Counted from the first letter of the stretch, positions 1 to 9,287 are shown. The stretch is DNA of 64,000 bases from Microbacterium arabinogalactanolyticum (GCF_030268005.1 NZ_BRZC01000004.1:1329150-1393149), one strand, 5' to 3'. The notes: generated from the sequence alone by a model not told the origin. Program-made: numbers and translations.

Positions 1-130
1 CCGAGAGCGCCTCGGCGCCCACGCGATGGCCCGGCTCATCGCCGCGCTGCGGGGCGATGATGCGCCGCAGCGGCCGGCGGACCTTCTCGCGATCCGCTGG
101 CGCGAGTCGACGGGCGCTCCGCGGGCGTGA
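1..130 (+). CDS. C-terminal end of a LacI-family regulator (partial)
   Basis: Only the last 42 codons are in the window, read in the frame starting at base 2 and ending at TGA 128-130. The translation ends in IRWRESTGAPRA. The pattern of an Arg-Leu-Gly run, an Ala-Leu helix, a Pro-Leu linker and a final strand ending RESTG is how many LacI/GalR regulators finish; the LacI protein at 19809-20798 ends IRESTGPARL. The DNA-binding domain lies outside the window, so the identification rests on this tail alone. It converges with the metS/metP pair. Confidence 0.55.
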   Translation, partial: RERLGAHAMARLIAALRGDDAPQRPADLLAIRWRESTGAPRA

Positions 131-142
131 CTCTACCGTGCC

Positions 143-277
143 CTACAGCTCGGCGGGCGGCTGCGGCTCGGCGTCGGCGACCTCGGGGTGACGGGCGAGG
201 TTGACGATCCCGGCGATCAGGCCGCCCCAGACCGTGACCATCGCGATGATCATCATGATGACGGCGATCGGGGTCAT
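143..277 (-). CDS. metS: NSS transporter small subunit, MetS-like
   Basis: A 44-residue protein with one hydrophobic helix (about residues 3-26, starting MTPIAVIMMIIAMVTVWGG) and a short acidic, proline-rich tail. Its ATG overlaps the stop codon of the upstream transporter (ATGA, 274-277), so the two are translationally coupled. In Corynebacterium the MetP carrier needs such a tiny membrane partner, MetS, for methionine and alanine uptake, and the gene order is the same. The role is inferred from this pairing, size and topology. It is too small for catalytic motifs. Confidence 0.82.
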   Translation of the reverse strand: MTPIAVIMMIIAMVTVWGGLIAGIVNLARHPEVADAEPQPPAEL

Positions 278-1911
278 GACCGGGCTCCTTCCGCGAGGGC
301 ATCCGGCAGTCTGACCGCGCCGGTCTCCGCATCCGGCGCGTAGCTCTCCTCCACGAGGAACTCGTCGTAGTCCGGATCGTCCTTGGCGTGCGAGCGGTGA
401 CTCCACGGCAGCAGCGACAGCAGGATCGCGAGCACCACGAGGGCGATCACCATGCCCCAGCCGAAGATCGAGAGGAACCAGCCCGGGTAGCCGCCGTACG
501 GCTCGGAGACCTTGGCGATGACCTCGCTCACGAACAGGTAGCCGAGCACGATCGGCGCGAGCGCTCCGACCAGCAGCATCCAGAACCAGCCGACCGTGAA
601 GCTCGAACGACGGTTGAGGTGATCTCTCAACGCCGGCAGCCGGTGCAGCAGCCAGGCGACGACGATCACCGCGACCAGCGCGACGGCCATGATGCCGAAG
701 GCGTTGACGAACGCGTCGGTGGTGTCGAGCACGGCGAGCGCGGTCGTGGTCGAGAACATGGCGATCGAGATCAGTGCGATCGGTATGGAGACGACGAGCG
801 TGGTGCGGACGCGGCCCCAGCCGAGCTTGTCCTGGAGAGCGGCGACCACCACCTCCAGCACCGAGATCAGCGAGGTGACGCCGGCGAAGACCAGGGCCCC
901 GAAGAACAGCACTCCGATGATCGACCCGCCCGCCGCGTTCGAGACGATCGTGGGGAAGGCGACGAACGCCAGGCCGATGCCCGCCGTGGCGGTGTGCGCG
1001 ACATCCGTGCCCTGCGCCTGCGCCATGAAGCCCAGCGCGGCGAACACGCCGATGCCGGCGAGGATCTCGAAGCCGGAGTTCGCGAAGGCGACCACCAGGC
1101 CGGAACCCGTCAGGTCGGTCTTGCGCTTCAGGTACGAGGAGTACGTGACCATGATGCCGAACGCGACCGACAGCGAGAAGAAGATGTGCCCGTAGGCCGA
1201 GGCCCACACCGCCGGGTCCGCGAGGGCCTTCCAGTTCGGGGTGAAGAACGCGTTCAGTCCGTCGACCGCGCCGGGCAGGAAGAGGGACTGCACCACGAGC
1301 GCCGCGAACATGATGGTCAGCAGCGGCATGAGCACGGTGTTCGCACGGCCGATGCCTCGCTTGACGCCGAGGCCCATGATCACGATGACCACGAGCCACA
1401 CGGCGATCAGCGGGAGCCCGACCTGCGGCACGAACTGCGTGGAGACGCCGCCCTTGGAGACGTCACCCATCTGCAGGAAATCCTTGAAGAAGAAGTCGTT
1501 CTCGTTGCCGGCTCCCCAGGTGATCTGCGCGGAGAACCAGGTGTACATCGCCGCCCAGGCGATGATCACGGCGTAGTACGTCGCGATCACGACGCAGATC
1601 AGCACCTGCCACCACCCCAGCGGCTCGGCCGCGCAGTGCATGCGGCGGAACGCCAGCGGAGAGGACCCCCGGAATCGGTGCCCGATCGCGTAGTCGAAGA
1701 ACAGCAGCGGGATGCCTGCGGTCAGCAGCGCGCACAGATACGGGATGAGGAAGGCGCCGCCGCCCCCCTCGTAGGCGACGTACGGGAACCGCCAGATGTT
1801 GCCGAGGCCGACCGCCGATCCGATGGCCGAGAGGATGAACACGTTGCGAGAGCCGAAGGCCTCGCGCTTGGTGGAGTGCGTCGTCGTGGACTGCGTCGTC
1901 GCGGCTGGCAT
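274..1911 (-). CDS. metP: Sodium-dependent NSS-family transporter, MetP-like
   Basis: A 545-residue integral membrane protein of the neurotransmitter:sodium symporter family. The first transmembrane segment carries the family signature (SAIGSAVGLGNIWRFPY, about residues 30-46), whose unwound helix binds sodium and substrate. About twelve further hydrophobic segments follow and the tail is short, charged and cytoplasmic. Together with the small subunit it overlaps, it most resembles the MetPS secondary importer for methionine and alanine; substrate cannot be read from sequence. The ATG at 1911 is 7 nt after a TAGCCT -10 box, so the mRNA is probably leaderless. Confidence 0.88.
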   Translation of the reverse strand: MPAATTQSTTTHSTKREAFGSRNVFILSAIGSAVGLGNIWRFPYVAYEGGGGAFLIPYLCALLTAGIPLLFFDYAIGHRFRGSSPLAFRRMHCAAEPLGWWQVLICVVIATYYAVIIAWAAMYTWFSAQITWGAGNENDFFFKDFLQMGDVSKGGVSTQFVPQVGLPLIAVWLVVIVIMGLGVKRGIGRANTVLMPLLTIMFAALVVQSLFLPGAVDGLNAFFTPNWKALADPAVWASAYGHIFFSLSVAFGIMVTYSSYLKRKTDLTGSGLVVAFANSGFEILAGIGVFAALGFMAQAQGTDVAHTATAGIGLAFVAFPTIVSNAAGGSIIGVLFFGALVFAGVTSLISVLEVVVAALQDKLGWGRVRTTLVVSIPIALISIAMFSTTTALAVLDTTDAFVNAFGIMAVALVAVIVVAWLLHRLPALRDHLNRRSSFTVGWFWMLLVGALAPIVLGYLFVSEVIAKVSEPYGGYPGWFLSIFGWGMVIALVVLAILLSLLPWSHRSHAKDDPDYDEFLVEESYAPDAETGAVRLPDALAEGARS

Positions 1912-1918
1912 GCCCTCG

Positions 1919-1948
1919 AGGCTACCCGAGGGGCATCCGCGGGGTCAG
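1919..1948 (-). promoter_or_regulatory. Predicted metP promoter, leaderless start
   Basis: On the minus strand a CTGACC -35 box (1943-1948) and a TAGCCT -10 box (1919-1924) are 18 nt apart, and the metP ATG begins 7 nt after the -10 box. That spacing leaves no room for a ribosome-binding site, so transcription would start at or next to the A of the start codon. Confidence 0.55.
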
Positions 1949-2025
1949 GGAGTTGACGGAAGCTTGAGGCTGGCGAACGGGAGCAGCATCCCGTTCCCTG
2001 TCTCCGCTGCCCTGTCAGGGCTGGA

Positions 2026-3045
2026 TCATCGATGCGCGATGGTCGAACCGCGGATCACCAGCCGGACGGGGAGCTGGAGTGTGCCGCCTTGCGTCTCCGC
2101 CCCGTCGATCGCCTCGAACACCTTCTCGGCCGCGCGACGGCCGAGAAGCTGCAGATTGGCATCGATCGAGGTGAGCTCCGGCCGGGAGTTCTCCACCAGG
2201 ATGCTCCAGTTGTCGTAGCCGATCACGGCGAGATCGTCGGGTACGGATCGCCCGAGATCGCGCGCCGAATCGAGCACTCCGCGGGCGATCTGATCCGATC
2301 CGCAGAAGATCGCGTCGATGTCCGGATGCTGCTGCAGCAGCATCGCACCGGCATCGCGCCCCCACTGCTCAGTCCACTCGGAGAGCAGAGGGGCACCGAT
2401 CAGCTCCAGGCCTGCGTCCGCCAGTGCAGCCCGGGCGCCCTCGAGGCGGTCCTGCGCGGCAGCATAGGCGGGATCGCCCGAGATGTGCGCTATGCGGGTG
2501 CGTCCGCATGCGAGCAGGTGCTCGACGGCCAACCGTCCACCGGCGACGTTGTCCGGCGTGAGCGAGACATCGCGCGGGTCATCCGAGGGAGCGTACGCGT
2601 AGACGACGGGGACGGGGATGCTCTGACCGAGCGACGGCCTCGGATCCGTCTGGCGGCCGACGACGATGATCCCGTCGACGCGTCGGCTGAGCAGCTCGCG
2701 CAGGTGGTGCTGCTCGCGGATCGCATCTCCGCGCGCGTCACACAGGAAGACATTGATGCGCCCGGCCCCGAACGCATCCTCCGCCCCCATCAGGATGGGG
2801 ATCATGAACCGGCCCTCGAGATCGCTGGTGAGCAGGCCCACCGTACCGGTGCGCCCGGCGAGCAGCCCGCGGGCCATCACGTTCGGAGTGAACGACATCC
2901 GCTCGGCGACCGCGAGCACACGCGCCTTCGTGGCCGCGGAGACGTCCTCACGGTCGTTCAGCGCTTTCGACGCCGTCGAGATGGACACTCCTGCGGCGCT
3001 GGCGACGTCGCTCAGCGTCACTGCCCTGGTTGCGCCGTTGGCCAT
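2026..3045 (-). CDS. LacI-family transcriptional regulator
   Basis: A 339-residue LacI/GalR protein. Residues 9-60 form the helix-turn-helix and hinge (TLSDVASAAGVSISTASKALN, then ARGL), followed by a periplasmic-binding-protein-like sugar-binding domain (about 65-335) with the usual DAIFCGSDQIARG and DLAVIGYDNW segments. It is divergent from the binding-protein gene at 3210, and the 164 bp between them contain a strong promoter and operator-like repeats. The likely role is local repressor of the ABC importer and GH127 operon, released by an arabinose-derived sugar. The inducer is inference. GAGGGG lies before the ATG. Confidence 0.9.
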   Translation of the reverse strand: MANGATRAVTLSDVASAAGVSISTASKALNDREDVSAATKARVLAVAERMSFTPNVMARGLLAGRTGTVGLLTSDLEGRFMIPILMGAEDAFGAGRINVFLCDARGDAIREQHHLRELLSRRVDGIIVVGRQTDPRPSLGQSIPVPVVYAYAPSDDPRDVSLTPDNVAGGRLAVEHLLACGRTRIAHISGDPAYAAAQDRLEGARAALADAGLELIGAPLLSEWTEQWGRDAGAMLLQQHPDIDAIFCGSDQIARGVLDSARDLGRSVPDDLAVIGYDNWSILVENSRPELTSIDANLQLLGRRAAEKVFEAIDGAETQGGTLQLPVRLVIRGSTIAHR

Positions 3046-3067
3046 CGCGTCCCCTCACTGCCGGTAG

Positions 3068-3137
3068 CGAAAGGTTATCGGATTCATCCTTGACCGGCCG
3101 CATCTGTCCGCGCTATACATGAGCGAAAGGGTTTTCG
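3068..3137 (+). promoter_or_regulatory. Promoter and operator of the GH127 ABC operon
   Basis: TTGACC (3090-3095) and TATACA (3114-3119) are 18 nt apart, close to sigma-70 consensus. Just downstream, over the expected transcription start, is the inverted repeat CGAAA-gggt-TTTCG (3124-3137). A weaker half-matching copy, CGAAA-ggtt-ATCG (3068-3080), lies upstream of the -35 box. The site spacing differs from the other operators in the window, suggesting recognition by the adjacent divergent LacI protein. Promoter and repeat are seen; the binding is inferred. Confidence 0.65.
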
Positions 3138-3209
3138 TAGGTTTCGATAATGACCCTCGGCGGTGCAAGCCCAGCATCCGCTCGACGAAGAGCCAGAGGA
3201 GACAATCAC

Positions 3210-4505
3210 ATGCACACCACCGGAAGGCGCCGCCTGCTTCGCGGCATCGCCGCGCTCGCCGTGGCCGGGACGATCGCGGGCGGTCTCGCGGCCTGCGCAC
3301 CGGCATCCGACGACAAGCCCGCCGGGCCGATCACCGCGAACGGCACCGACGACGGCGCCAAGCTGACGCTGTGGACCCGCGCTCCGCTGGAGCGGCAGGC
3401 CAAGCTCCTGGTGAAGGCGTACAACGCCTCGCACAAGAACCAGGTGGAGCTGACCGTCGTGCCCAACGACGACTACGTCGCCAAGGTCGGCGCCGCCGCG
3501 GGCTCGGGCGGGCTGCCCGACCTGTTCGCCGCCGACATCGTCTACGTGCCCAACTGGGTCAAGCAGGGGCTGTTCACCGACATCACCGAGCAGATCGACG
3601 GGCTGGACTACAAGGACCAGATCAACAAGGGACACCTGGACGCGGGCACCCTGGACGGCAAGGAGCACGTGCTGCCGTTCGTGCTCGACCTGTCGATGCT
3701 GATGTGGAACAAGGAGCTCTTCAAGGAGGCCGGCCTCGACCCCGAGAAGGCGCCCAGCACGCTCGCGGAGTTCGCCGACGCGGCCGAGAAGGTGCAGAAG
3801 CTGAACAAGCCCGACACCTACGGCACCGCCACCGGCCTGAACTGCGGCGGATGCCTGGTGTTCACCTGGTTCCCCTCCATCTGGGCGTCCGGTGACCAGG
3901 TGATGAACGAGGACGGCACCGAGGCGCTGCTGGACAGCGACTCCGCCAAGGCCGTCTACGACACCTGGAAGGGTCTGGAGGACGCCGGAGCGGTGCTGCC
4001 CAGCTCCACCGACGAGGCCGGTCCGACCTGGACCGCGGCGTTCAGCGAGGGCAAGGTCGGCGTCATGCCGTTCCCCGCAACCCTGCTCTCCTCGCTCGAC
4101 TTCGACGCCGGCGTGGCCGGCATCCCGGGTGTCGACGGCGGCGCGTCGACGTTCGTCGGCGGTGACGGCATCGGCATCTCGAAGGACTCGAAGAAGGCCG
4201 CGCAGGCGTGGAACTTCCTCAGCTGGATGATGTCGGAGGACGCCCAGGTGGGCGTGCTCGCCAAGGACGACAACGCCGTCTCGCGCGGCGACCTCGCGAA
4301 CAACGAGTACGCGGCGAAGGACCCGCGCCTGGTGACCATCAACGAGGTGGCGGCCAAGGGCGACACCCCGGTGGCGATGAACTTCCAGCAGGCGTTCAAC
4401 GCCCCCGGCAGCCCGTGGCTGACCCTGGTGCGCAACGCCGTGCTCAAGGGCACCGACACCGTCGACGCGGACACCAAGGAGATCACGGCCGTCCTCGGCC
4501 AGTGA
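3210..4505 (+). CDS. ABC importer sugar-binding lipoprotein
   Basis: A 431-residue family-1 extracellular solute-binding protein. The N-terminus has an arginine-rich n-region (GRRRLLRG), a hydrophobic stretch and a lipobox ending at Cys29 (GGLAAC), so it is a membrane-anchored lipoprotein; the double arginine could also allow Tat export. The body has the LTLWTRAPLE and LPDLFAADIVYVPNW segments of oligosaccharide-binding proteins. The start is placed at 3210 because GAGGAG precedes it and the signal peptide then begins correctly; a longer in-frame start at 3150 would add 20 non-signal residues. Two permeases and a GH127 enzyme follow, suggesting arabinose-containing oligosaccharides. Confidence 0.9.
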   Translation: MHTTGRRRLLRGIAALAVAGTIAGGLAACAPASDDKPAGPITANGTDDGAKLTLWTRAPLERQAKLLVKAYNASHKNQVELTVVPNDDYVAKVGAAAGSGGLPDLFAADIVYVPNWVKQGLFTDITEQIDGLDYKDQINKGHLDAGTLDGKEHVLPFVLDLSMLMWNKELFKEAGLDPEKAPSTLAEFADAAEKVQKLNKPDTYGTATGLNCGGCLVFTWFPSIWASGDQVMNEDGTEALLDSDSAKAVYDTWKGLEDAGAVLPSSTDEAGPTWTAAFSEGKVGVMPFPATLLSSLDFDAGVAGIPGVDGGASTFVGGDGIGISKDSKKAAQAWNFLSWMMSEDAQVGVLAKDDNAVSRGDLANNEYAAKDPRLVTINEVAAKGDTPVAMNFQQAFNAPGSPWLTLVRNAVLKGTDTVDADTKEITAVLGQ

Positions 4506-4509
4506 CCCG

Positions 4510-4541
4510 TCGGGCGGACGGCCGGACGGCCGTCCGCCCGA
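4510..4541 (+). other. Intercistronic hairpin between binding protein and permease
   Basis: A perfect 14-bp stem (arms 4510-4523 and 4528-4541) with a GGAC loop begins 4 nt after the binding-protein stop codon. There is no T-tract, so it is more likely a 3-prime stabiliser or partial terminator that makes the binding protein more abundant than the permeases than a full stop for the operon. Confidence 0.6.
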
Positions 4542-4579
4542 GCCCCCGCAACGCTTCCGCCGAAACCGATTGGATCGAG

Positions 4580-5509
4580 ATGGCACTCACCGCTTCCGCC
4601 CCGCCGGCGACGGCACCGGGCACGTCGCGGCGTCGCAGACGCCGCCGCGGCTATGGCGGCCCCGTCCAGGGCTGGCTGTACGCCTCCCCCACGGCGATCT
4701 TCGTCGCCTGCCTGTTCGTCGTCCCTCTGGTGCTGGTGTTCCAGATGTCGGCGTCCGACTGGCCTCTGCTGGGCGGCAACCAGGGCGTCAACCTCCCGGA
4801 GAACTACGTCGACGCCGTGAGCCACCGGCTGTTCTGGGACTCGATCCGCTTCACGCTGCTGTACACGGTCATCACCACCGTCATCCTGATCGCCCTCGGG
4901 CTGGGGCTTGCGCTGCTGGTGCAGGAGTCCACCCGCTGGAAGGGATTCCTGCGCACGGCGTTCCTCGTGCCGAGCGCCCTGGGCCTGGCATCCGCATCCC
5001 TGCTGTTCTACGTGCTCTATTCGCCGATCGCGGGACCCTTCGCGGATCTGATGAAGTCGTGGGGCATCACGTTCCTCGGCACGCCCACCGGCGCTCTCTG
5101 GTCGACCATCTTCCTGATCGTCTGGCGCTATGCCGGCTTCTACATGCTGCTCATGCTGGTGGGCCTGCAGGGCATCCCGGACGATGTGTACGAAGCCGCC
5201 CGCATCGACGGCGCGAGCCGCTGGCAGACCTTCCGCGACATCACCGTGCCACTGCTGCGACCCACCTTCGCGCTCACCACGATCATGTGCGTGACGGGAT
5301 CCCTGCTCGCCTTCGAGCAGTTCTACATCCTCACCAAGGGCGGCCCCGACAACTCCACGATGACCATTGTGCAGCTCATCTACAACGTCGCCTTCCAGGG
5401 TCAGAACAGCCTCGGCATCGCCGGCGCCCTCTCGGTGATCGTGCTGCTCGCCCTCGTCGTCGTGAACGTCTTCCAGATGCGCGCCTTCGGGCGCTCGGAC
5501 GAGAGCTGA
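4580..5509 (+). CDS. ABC sugar permease, MalF/UgpA type
   Basis: A 309-residue inner-membrane permease. After a basic N-terminus (SRRRRRRRGYGG) there are six predicted helices and the EAA loop that docks the ATPase (YEAARIDGASRWQTFRDITVP, about residues 207-227). The ATG at 4580 has GGATCGAG in front of it; upstream in-frame codons run back into the binding-protein region and do not look coding. It pairs with the next gene as the two halves of the channel. No ATPase gene is present, so a shared MsiK-type ATPase encoded elsewhere is expected. Confidence 0.9.
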   Translation: MALTASAPPATAPGTSRRRRRRRGYGGPVQGWLYASPTAIFVACLFVVPLVLVFQMSASDWPLLGGNQGVNLPENYVDAVSHRLFWDSIRFTLLYTVITTVILIALGLGLALLVQESTRWKGFLRTAFLVPSALGLASASLLFYVLYSPIAGPFADLMKSWGITFLGTPTGALWSTIFLIVWRYAGFYMLLMLVGLQGIPDDVYEAARIDGASRWQTFRDITVPLLRPTFALTTIMCVTGSLLAFEQFYILTKGGPDNSTMTIVQLIYNVAFQGQNSLGIAGALSVIVLLALVVVNVFQMRAFGRSDES

Positions 5510-5513
5510 GACC

Positions 5514-6401
5514 ATGACCACGACCGTCCACGACACGACCCGCGCGATCGTCGCCCCCGGTGCCGTTCACGGGCAGTCCAGGCGGATGCCGCTCGCGTTC
5601 GGCATCCCGTACTGGGTGTTCACCGGCGCGCTCGCGCTGATCTTCCTCTACCCGTTGATCTGGACCGCCGTCTCGAGCGTGAGCCCGCTGGCCGGCACCA
5701 GCCAGACCGAGGGCTGGGGCTTCGGCAACTACGCAGCCCTGACCGAGTACCAGGCGGGCATCTGGGTGTACCTGTGGAACTCGACCGTCGTCTCGGTGCT
5801 GACGGTGGCGCTGACCCTGGTCATCTCGCTGCTGGGCGGCTACGCCTTCGCACGGTTCTCGTTCCCCGGCAAGAACGCGCTGTTCCTGCTGACCCTGGCC
5901 ATCCTGATGGTGCCGTACGCCACCCTGCTGATCCCCCTGTACGTGATCCTGAACGCGGTCGGCCTGCAGAACTCCCTGGTCGGGGTGGCGCTGGTGATCA
6001 CGATGTTCCAGCTGCCCTTCTCGATGTTCATGATGCGCATCTCGTTCGAGTCGATCCCGCGGGAGCTCGACGAGGCGGCCATGGTGGACGGATGCTCCAG
6101 CTGGAGCGCACTGTGGCGCGTGCTTCTGCACGCCGTCAAGCCCGGACTGGTGACGGTCGGCCTGTTCGCCTTCCTCACCGCCTGGAACGACTTCATGGCG
6201 CCGCTGATCCTCATCAACGACAGCAACCGGATGACCCTTCCGCTGGCTGTGGCCAACCTGCGCGGCCAGGTGCAGGGTGTGGTCGACTACGGCGCCACCG
6301 AGGCCGGCGTGGTGGTGCTCGCACTGCCGTGCATCCTGCTGTTCCTGATCCTGCAACGACACTACGTGCGCGGCTTCATGTCGGGCGCTTTCAAGGGCTG
6401 A
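5514..6401 (+). CDS. ABC sugar permease, MalG/UgpE type
   Basis: A 295-residue permease that starts 4 nt after the previous gene ends. It has six hydrophobic segments and a MalG-type EAA loop (ELDEAAMVDGCSSWSALWRVLL, about residues 184-205). The C-terminal RGFMSGAFKG ending is typical of this half of the carbohydrate-uptake-1 family. With the preceding permease and the lipoprotein at 3210 it forms an importer for an oligosaccharide, very likely the substrate of the GH127 enzyme encoded 1 nt downstream. Confidence 0.9.
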   Translation: MTTTVHDTTRAIVAPGAVHGQSRRMPLAFGIPYWVFTGALALIFLYPLIWTAVSSVSPLAGTSQTEGWGFGNYAALTEYQAGIWVYLWNSTVVSVLTVALTLVISLLGGYAFARFSFPGKNALFLLTLAILMVPYATLLIPLYVILNAVGLQNSLVGVALVITMFQLPFSMFMMRISFESIPRELDEAAMVDGCSSWSALWRVLLHAVKPGLVTVGLFAFLTAWNDFMAPLILINDSNRMTLPLAVANLRGQVQGVVDYGATEAGVVVLALPCILLFLILQRHYVRGFMSGAFKG

Positions 6402-6402
6402 C

Positions 6403-8241
6403 ATGACTTCTCACACCATCGCTCCCGTCGTCCCCGCCCGCGGTCGCCTGCGACCGCTCGGCATCGACGAGGTCCGCATAGACGACGGCTTCTGGGCCGA
6501 GCGCCAGCGCGTGAACGGCACGAACACGCTCGCCCACATCGAGGCGAAGCTGGAGTCCGAGGGCTGGCTGCCCAACTTCGATCTGGCGGCCGCCGGCACC
6601 CTGCCGCAGGGACGTCGCGGTCGCGAGTTCGCCGACTCCGAGGTGTACAAGTACCTCGAGGCGCTGGCCTGGGAGATCGGCCGCACCGGCGACGAGGATC
6701 TGGAGCAGCGCTTCCGCGCGATCGTCGCACGGGTCGCCGCCGCACAGGAGGACGACGGCTACCTGAACACGAGGTTCGGCAGGCCCGACCAGGGCGCGCG
6801 ATGGTCCGACCTGGAATGGGGCCACGAGCTGTACTGTCTCGGACACCTGTTCCAGGCAGCAGTCGCCCGCGGGCGCACGCGGCCGGATGCCGACGACGGC
6901 CTGCTCCAGGTCGCCGTCCGCGCCGCCGACCTGGTCTGCCGCGAGTTCGGATCCGACGGCCGGGACGCGATCTGCGGCCACGCCGAGGTCGAGGTGGGGC
7001 TGGCAGAGCTCGCCCGCCTGACCGGCGACCGTCGGTACCTCGACCAGGCGGCGCTGTTCGTGCAGCGGCACGGAAGGCGTACGCTCGCCGACATCGGGTT
7101 CGGCCGATCCTACTACCAGGACGACGTGCCCGTCCGGGACGCCGACGTGCTGCGCGGCCACGCCGTGCGCGCCAACTACCTCTCCTCCGCGGCCGTCGAC
7201 GTGGCCGTGGACGCCGCGGACGCCGACCTGCTGGACACCCTGCGGAGCCAGTGGCGGCGCACGGTCGAGCGGCGCACCTACGTCACCGGCGGACAGGGCG
7301 CCCATCACTCGGATGAGGCCTTCGGCGAGGACTGGGAGCTGCCGCCGGACCGCGCCTATTCGGAGACCTGCGCCGGGATCGGATCGATCATGTTCTCGTG
7401 GCGCCTCCTGCTCGCCGATGGCGGGCCGCAGTACGCCGACCTCATCGAACGAACGCTGTTCAATGTGGTGGCCACATCGCCCGCGCCGGACGGGCGCGCC
7501 TTCTACTATGCGAACACTCTCCACCAGCGGGTGCCCGCGCAGCCGGCGGACCCGGATGCCACGTCCCCCCGCGCACAGTCCTCGCTTCGTGCGCCCTGGT
7601 TCGAGGTCTCCTGCTGCCCGCCGAACGTCGCACGCACCTTCGCGAGCCTGGCCGCCTACCTCGCGACGGCCGACGATGACGGCGTCCAACTGCATCAGTA
7701 CGCCTCTGCATCCGTTCGCACGACGCTGCCCGACGGGACGGTCGCTGCTTTCCGGGTGAGCACCGCCTATCCCGCCGACGGCCGCATCCGCGTGACCGTC
7801 GTGGAGGACGGCGAGTGGACGCTCACACTGCGCGTGCCGGCCTGGGCCACGGGCGCTGTCGTGCGGTTCGGAAGCGAGGATTCCGCGGACGCCGCTCCCG
7901 GCTCCTTCGCGCTGCGACGCGCCTTCCGCGCGGGAGACGTCGTCGAGCTCGACCTGCCGGTGGCCCCGCGGGTGACCGCGCCGGACCCCCACGTGGACGC
8001 GGTGCGCGGCTGCGTCGTCGTCGAGCGCGGCCCGGAGGTGCTGGCTCTGGAGTCGGTGGACTTCGGCGCCGACGTCGCCGAGGCGGTTCTCACAGCGGAT
8101 CCTGTCGAGGTCGACGGACGCGTCAGCGCAGAAGTGCGGCGTCGAGACACGGGCGAGTCCGCCGACGTCGCGCTCGTCCCCTACCACTCCTGGGCGCAGC
8201 GCGGCCCGTCGACCATGCGCGTGTGGTTGCCGACCAGTTGA
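6403..8241 (+). CDS. GH127-family beta-L-arabinofuranosidase
   Basis: A 612-residue cytoplasmic enzyme (no signal peptide) of the former DUF1680 family, now GH127. In the characterised Bifidobacterium enzyme HypBA1 a cysteine is the nucleophile and zinc is held by Glu, Cys, Cys, Cys. The same set is visible here: Glu321 and Cys323 in SETCAGIG, and Cys404-Cys405 in VSCCPPNVAR. The N-terminal part is an (alpha/alpha)-barrel and the C-terminal third is beta-rich. Known activities include release of beta-L-arabinofuranose and, for some members, an RG-II side-chain sugar. Being last in an importer operon suggests trimming of imported arabino-oligosaccharides. Confidence 0.88.
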   Translation: MTSHTIAPVVPARGRLRPLGIDEVRIDDGFWAERQRVNGTNTLAHIEAKLESEGWLPNFDLAAAGTLPQGRRGREFADSEVYKYLEALAWEIGRTGDEDLEQRFRAIVARVAAAQEDDGYLNTRFGRPDQGARWSDLEWGHELYCLGHLFQAAVARGRTRPDADDGLLQVAVRAADLVCREFGSDGRDAICGHAEVEVGLAELARLTGDRRYLDQAALFVQRHGRRTLADIGFGRSYYQDDVPVRDADVLRGHAVRANYLSSAAVDVAVDAADADLLDTLRSQWRRTVERRTYVTGGQGAHHSDEAFGEDWELPPDRAYSETCAGIGSIMFSWRLLLADGGPQYADLIERTLFNVVATSPAPDGRAFYYANTLHQRVPAQPADPDATSPRAQSSLRAPWFEVSCCPPNVARTFASLAAYLATADDDGVQLHQYASASVRTTLPDGTVAAFRVSTAYPADGRIRVTVVEDGEWTLTLRVPAWATGAVVRFGSEDSADAAPGSFALRRAFRAGDVVELDLPVAPRVTAPDPHVDAVRGCVVVERGPEVLALESVDFGADVAEAVLTADPVEVDGRVSAEVRRRDTGESADVALVPYHSWAQRGPSTMRVWLPTS

Positions 8242-8285
8242 GCGACGATCGTCCGCGCGCGCGAGCTGGCGGCCCCGGGCGCAGA

Positions 8286-9287
8286 TCAGCCCCGGCTGGA
8301 GTCCCGCACCACCAGCTCGGGCTGGAACCGCACGCGGCGGTCGTGCTCGGCGCCGTCGAGCTCCTGCAACAGCAGCTCGACGCCGGTCCTGCCCAGCAGG
8401 CGGGCGGGCTGGCGCACCGAGCTGAGCGGGACGACCGTCGCCGAGGCGAAGTCGATGTCGTCGTAGCCGACCATCGCGATGTCCTCGGGCACGCGAACGC
8501 CGGCGGCGAAGCTGAACGCCTGCAGCAGCCCGACGGCGAGGAGGTCGTTGGCGGCGAACACGGCATCCGGCCGATCCTGCTCCGCACGCGCGGCGAGCGC
8601 CTCTCCTGCGGCCCTCCCCTGCAGCACGGTCAGCGAGGCCTGCTCGATGACCTCGAGCGTCGCACCGGGGACCTCCGCGATGGCGGCCTGCGCACCCTCC
8701 AGTCGCTCGGCGACCTGGCGCACGGAGCGCGGTCCGCTCACGTAGGCGATCCGGCGCCGCCCCGCATCGAGCAGGTGCCTGACCGCGAGGCGCCCGCCCT
8801 CGACGTCGTCGACCGACACGGAGGGGATCTCGCCCTCGTCGACCTCATGGTCCACGAGCACGACCGGCATCCCGGCATCCGTGAAGCGACGCAGCGACGA
8901 CAGGTCGTCGGATGCCGGGGTCAGCAGCACCCCGTTCACGCGCTGCTCCTGGAACAGCTCCAGGTGCGCCTCCTGCCGGACGTCGCTCTCGTCGCTGTTG
9001 CCCAGAAGCACGGTCATGCCTGCCTCGGCCGCCCGGTCCTCCGCGCCGCGCGCCACCTCGGCGAAGAACGGGTTCCCGATGTCGGGAACGACCAGTCCGA
9101 TACTGCGGCTGCGACCGGCACGGAGCTGGCGGGCGGCGTCGTTGCGCACGAATCCGAGTTCCCGGATCGCCTGCTGCACCCGCTCGGCGGTGCGCGCGGA
9201 GACGCGGTCCGGCTGGTTCAGCACGTTGGAGACGGTGCCCACAGACACTCCAGCCGCGGCCGCGACATCCTTCACGCCCACTGCCAT
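8286..9287 (-). CDS. LacI-family transcriptional regulator
   Basis: A 333-residue LacI/GalR regulator with an N-terminal helix-turn-helix (VKDVAAAAGVSVGTVSNVLNQPDRVS) and hinge (AARQLRAGRS), followed by a sugar-binding domain. The start at 9287 is chosen because GAGGGGAG precedes it and the DNA-binding domain then begins at once; a longer start at 9338 would add 17 residues. It lies downstream of, and in the same direction as, the ABC operon at 9393-14668, separated by a hairpin. It may be the repressor that reads the GAAA-n-CG-n-TTTC sites before that operon. Confidence 0.9.
   Translation of the reverse strand: MAVGVKDVAAAAGVSVGTVSNVLNQPDRVSARTAERVQQAIRELGFVRNDAARQLRAGRSRSIGLVVPDIGNPFFAEVARGAEDRAAEAGMTVLLGNSDESDVRQEAHLELFQEQRVNGVLLTPASDDLSSLRRFTDAGMPVVLVDHEVDEGEIPSVSVDDVEGGRLAVRHLLDAGRRRIAYVSGPRSVRQVAERLEGAQAAIAEVPGATLEVIEQASLTVLQGRAAGEALAARAEQDRPDAVFAANDLLAVGLLQAFSFAAGVRVPEDIAMVGYDDIDFASATVVPLSSVRQPARLLGRTGVELLLQELDGAEHDRRVRFQPELVVRDSSRG

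Noticed and set aside
388..1956. A 522-codon plus-strand frame over metP
   Set aside because: Repetitive His/Asp/Arg/Glu composition and full overlap with an intact transporter gene.
4510..4541. A full terminator splitting the first ABC operon
   Set aside because: No T-tract follows, the permease genes lack an obvious promoter of their own, and the genes form one functional set.
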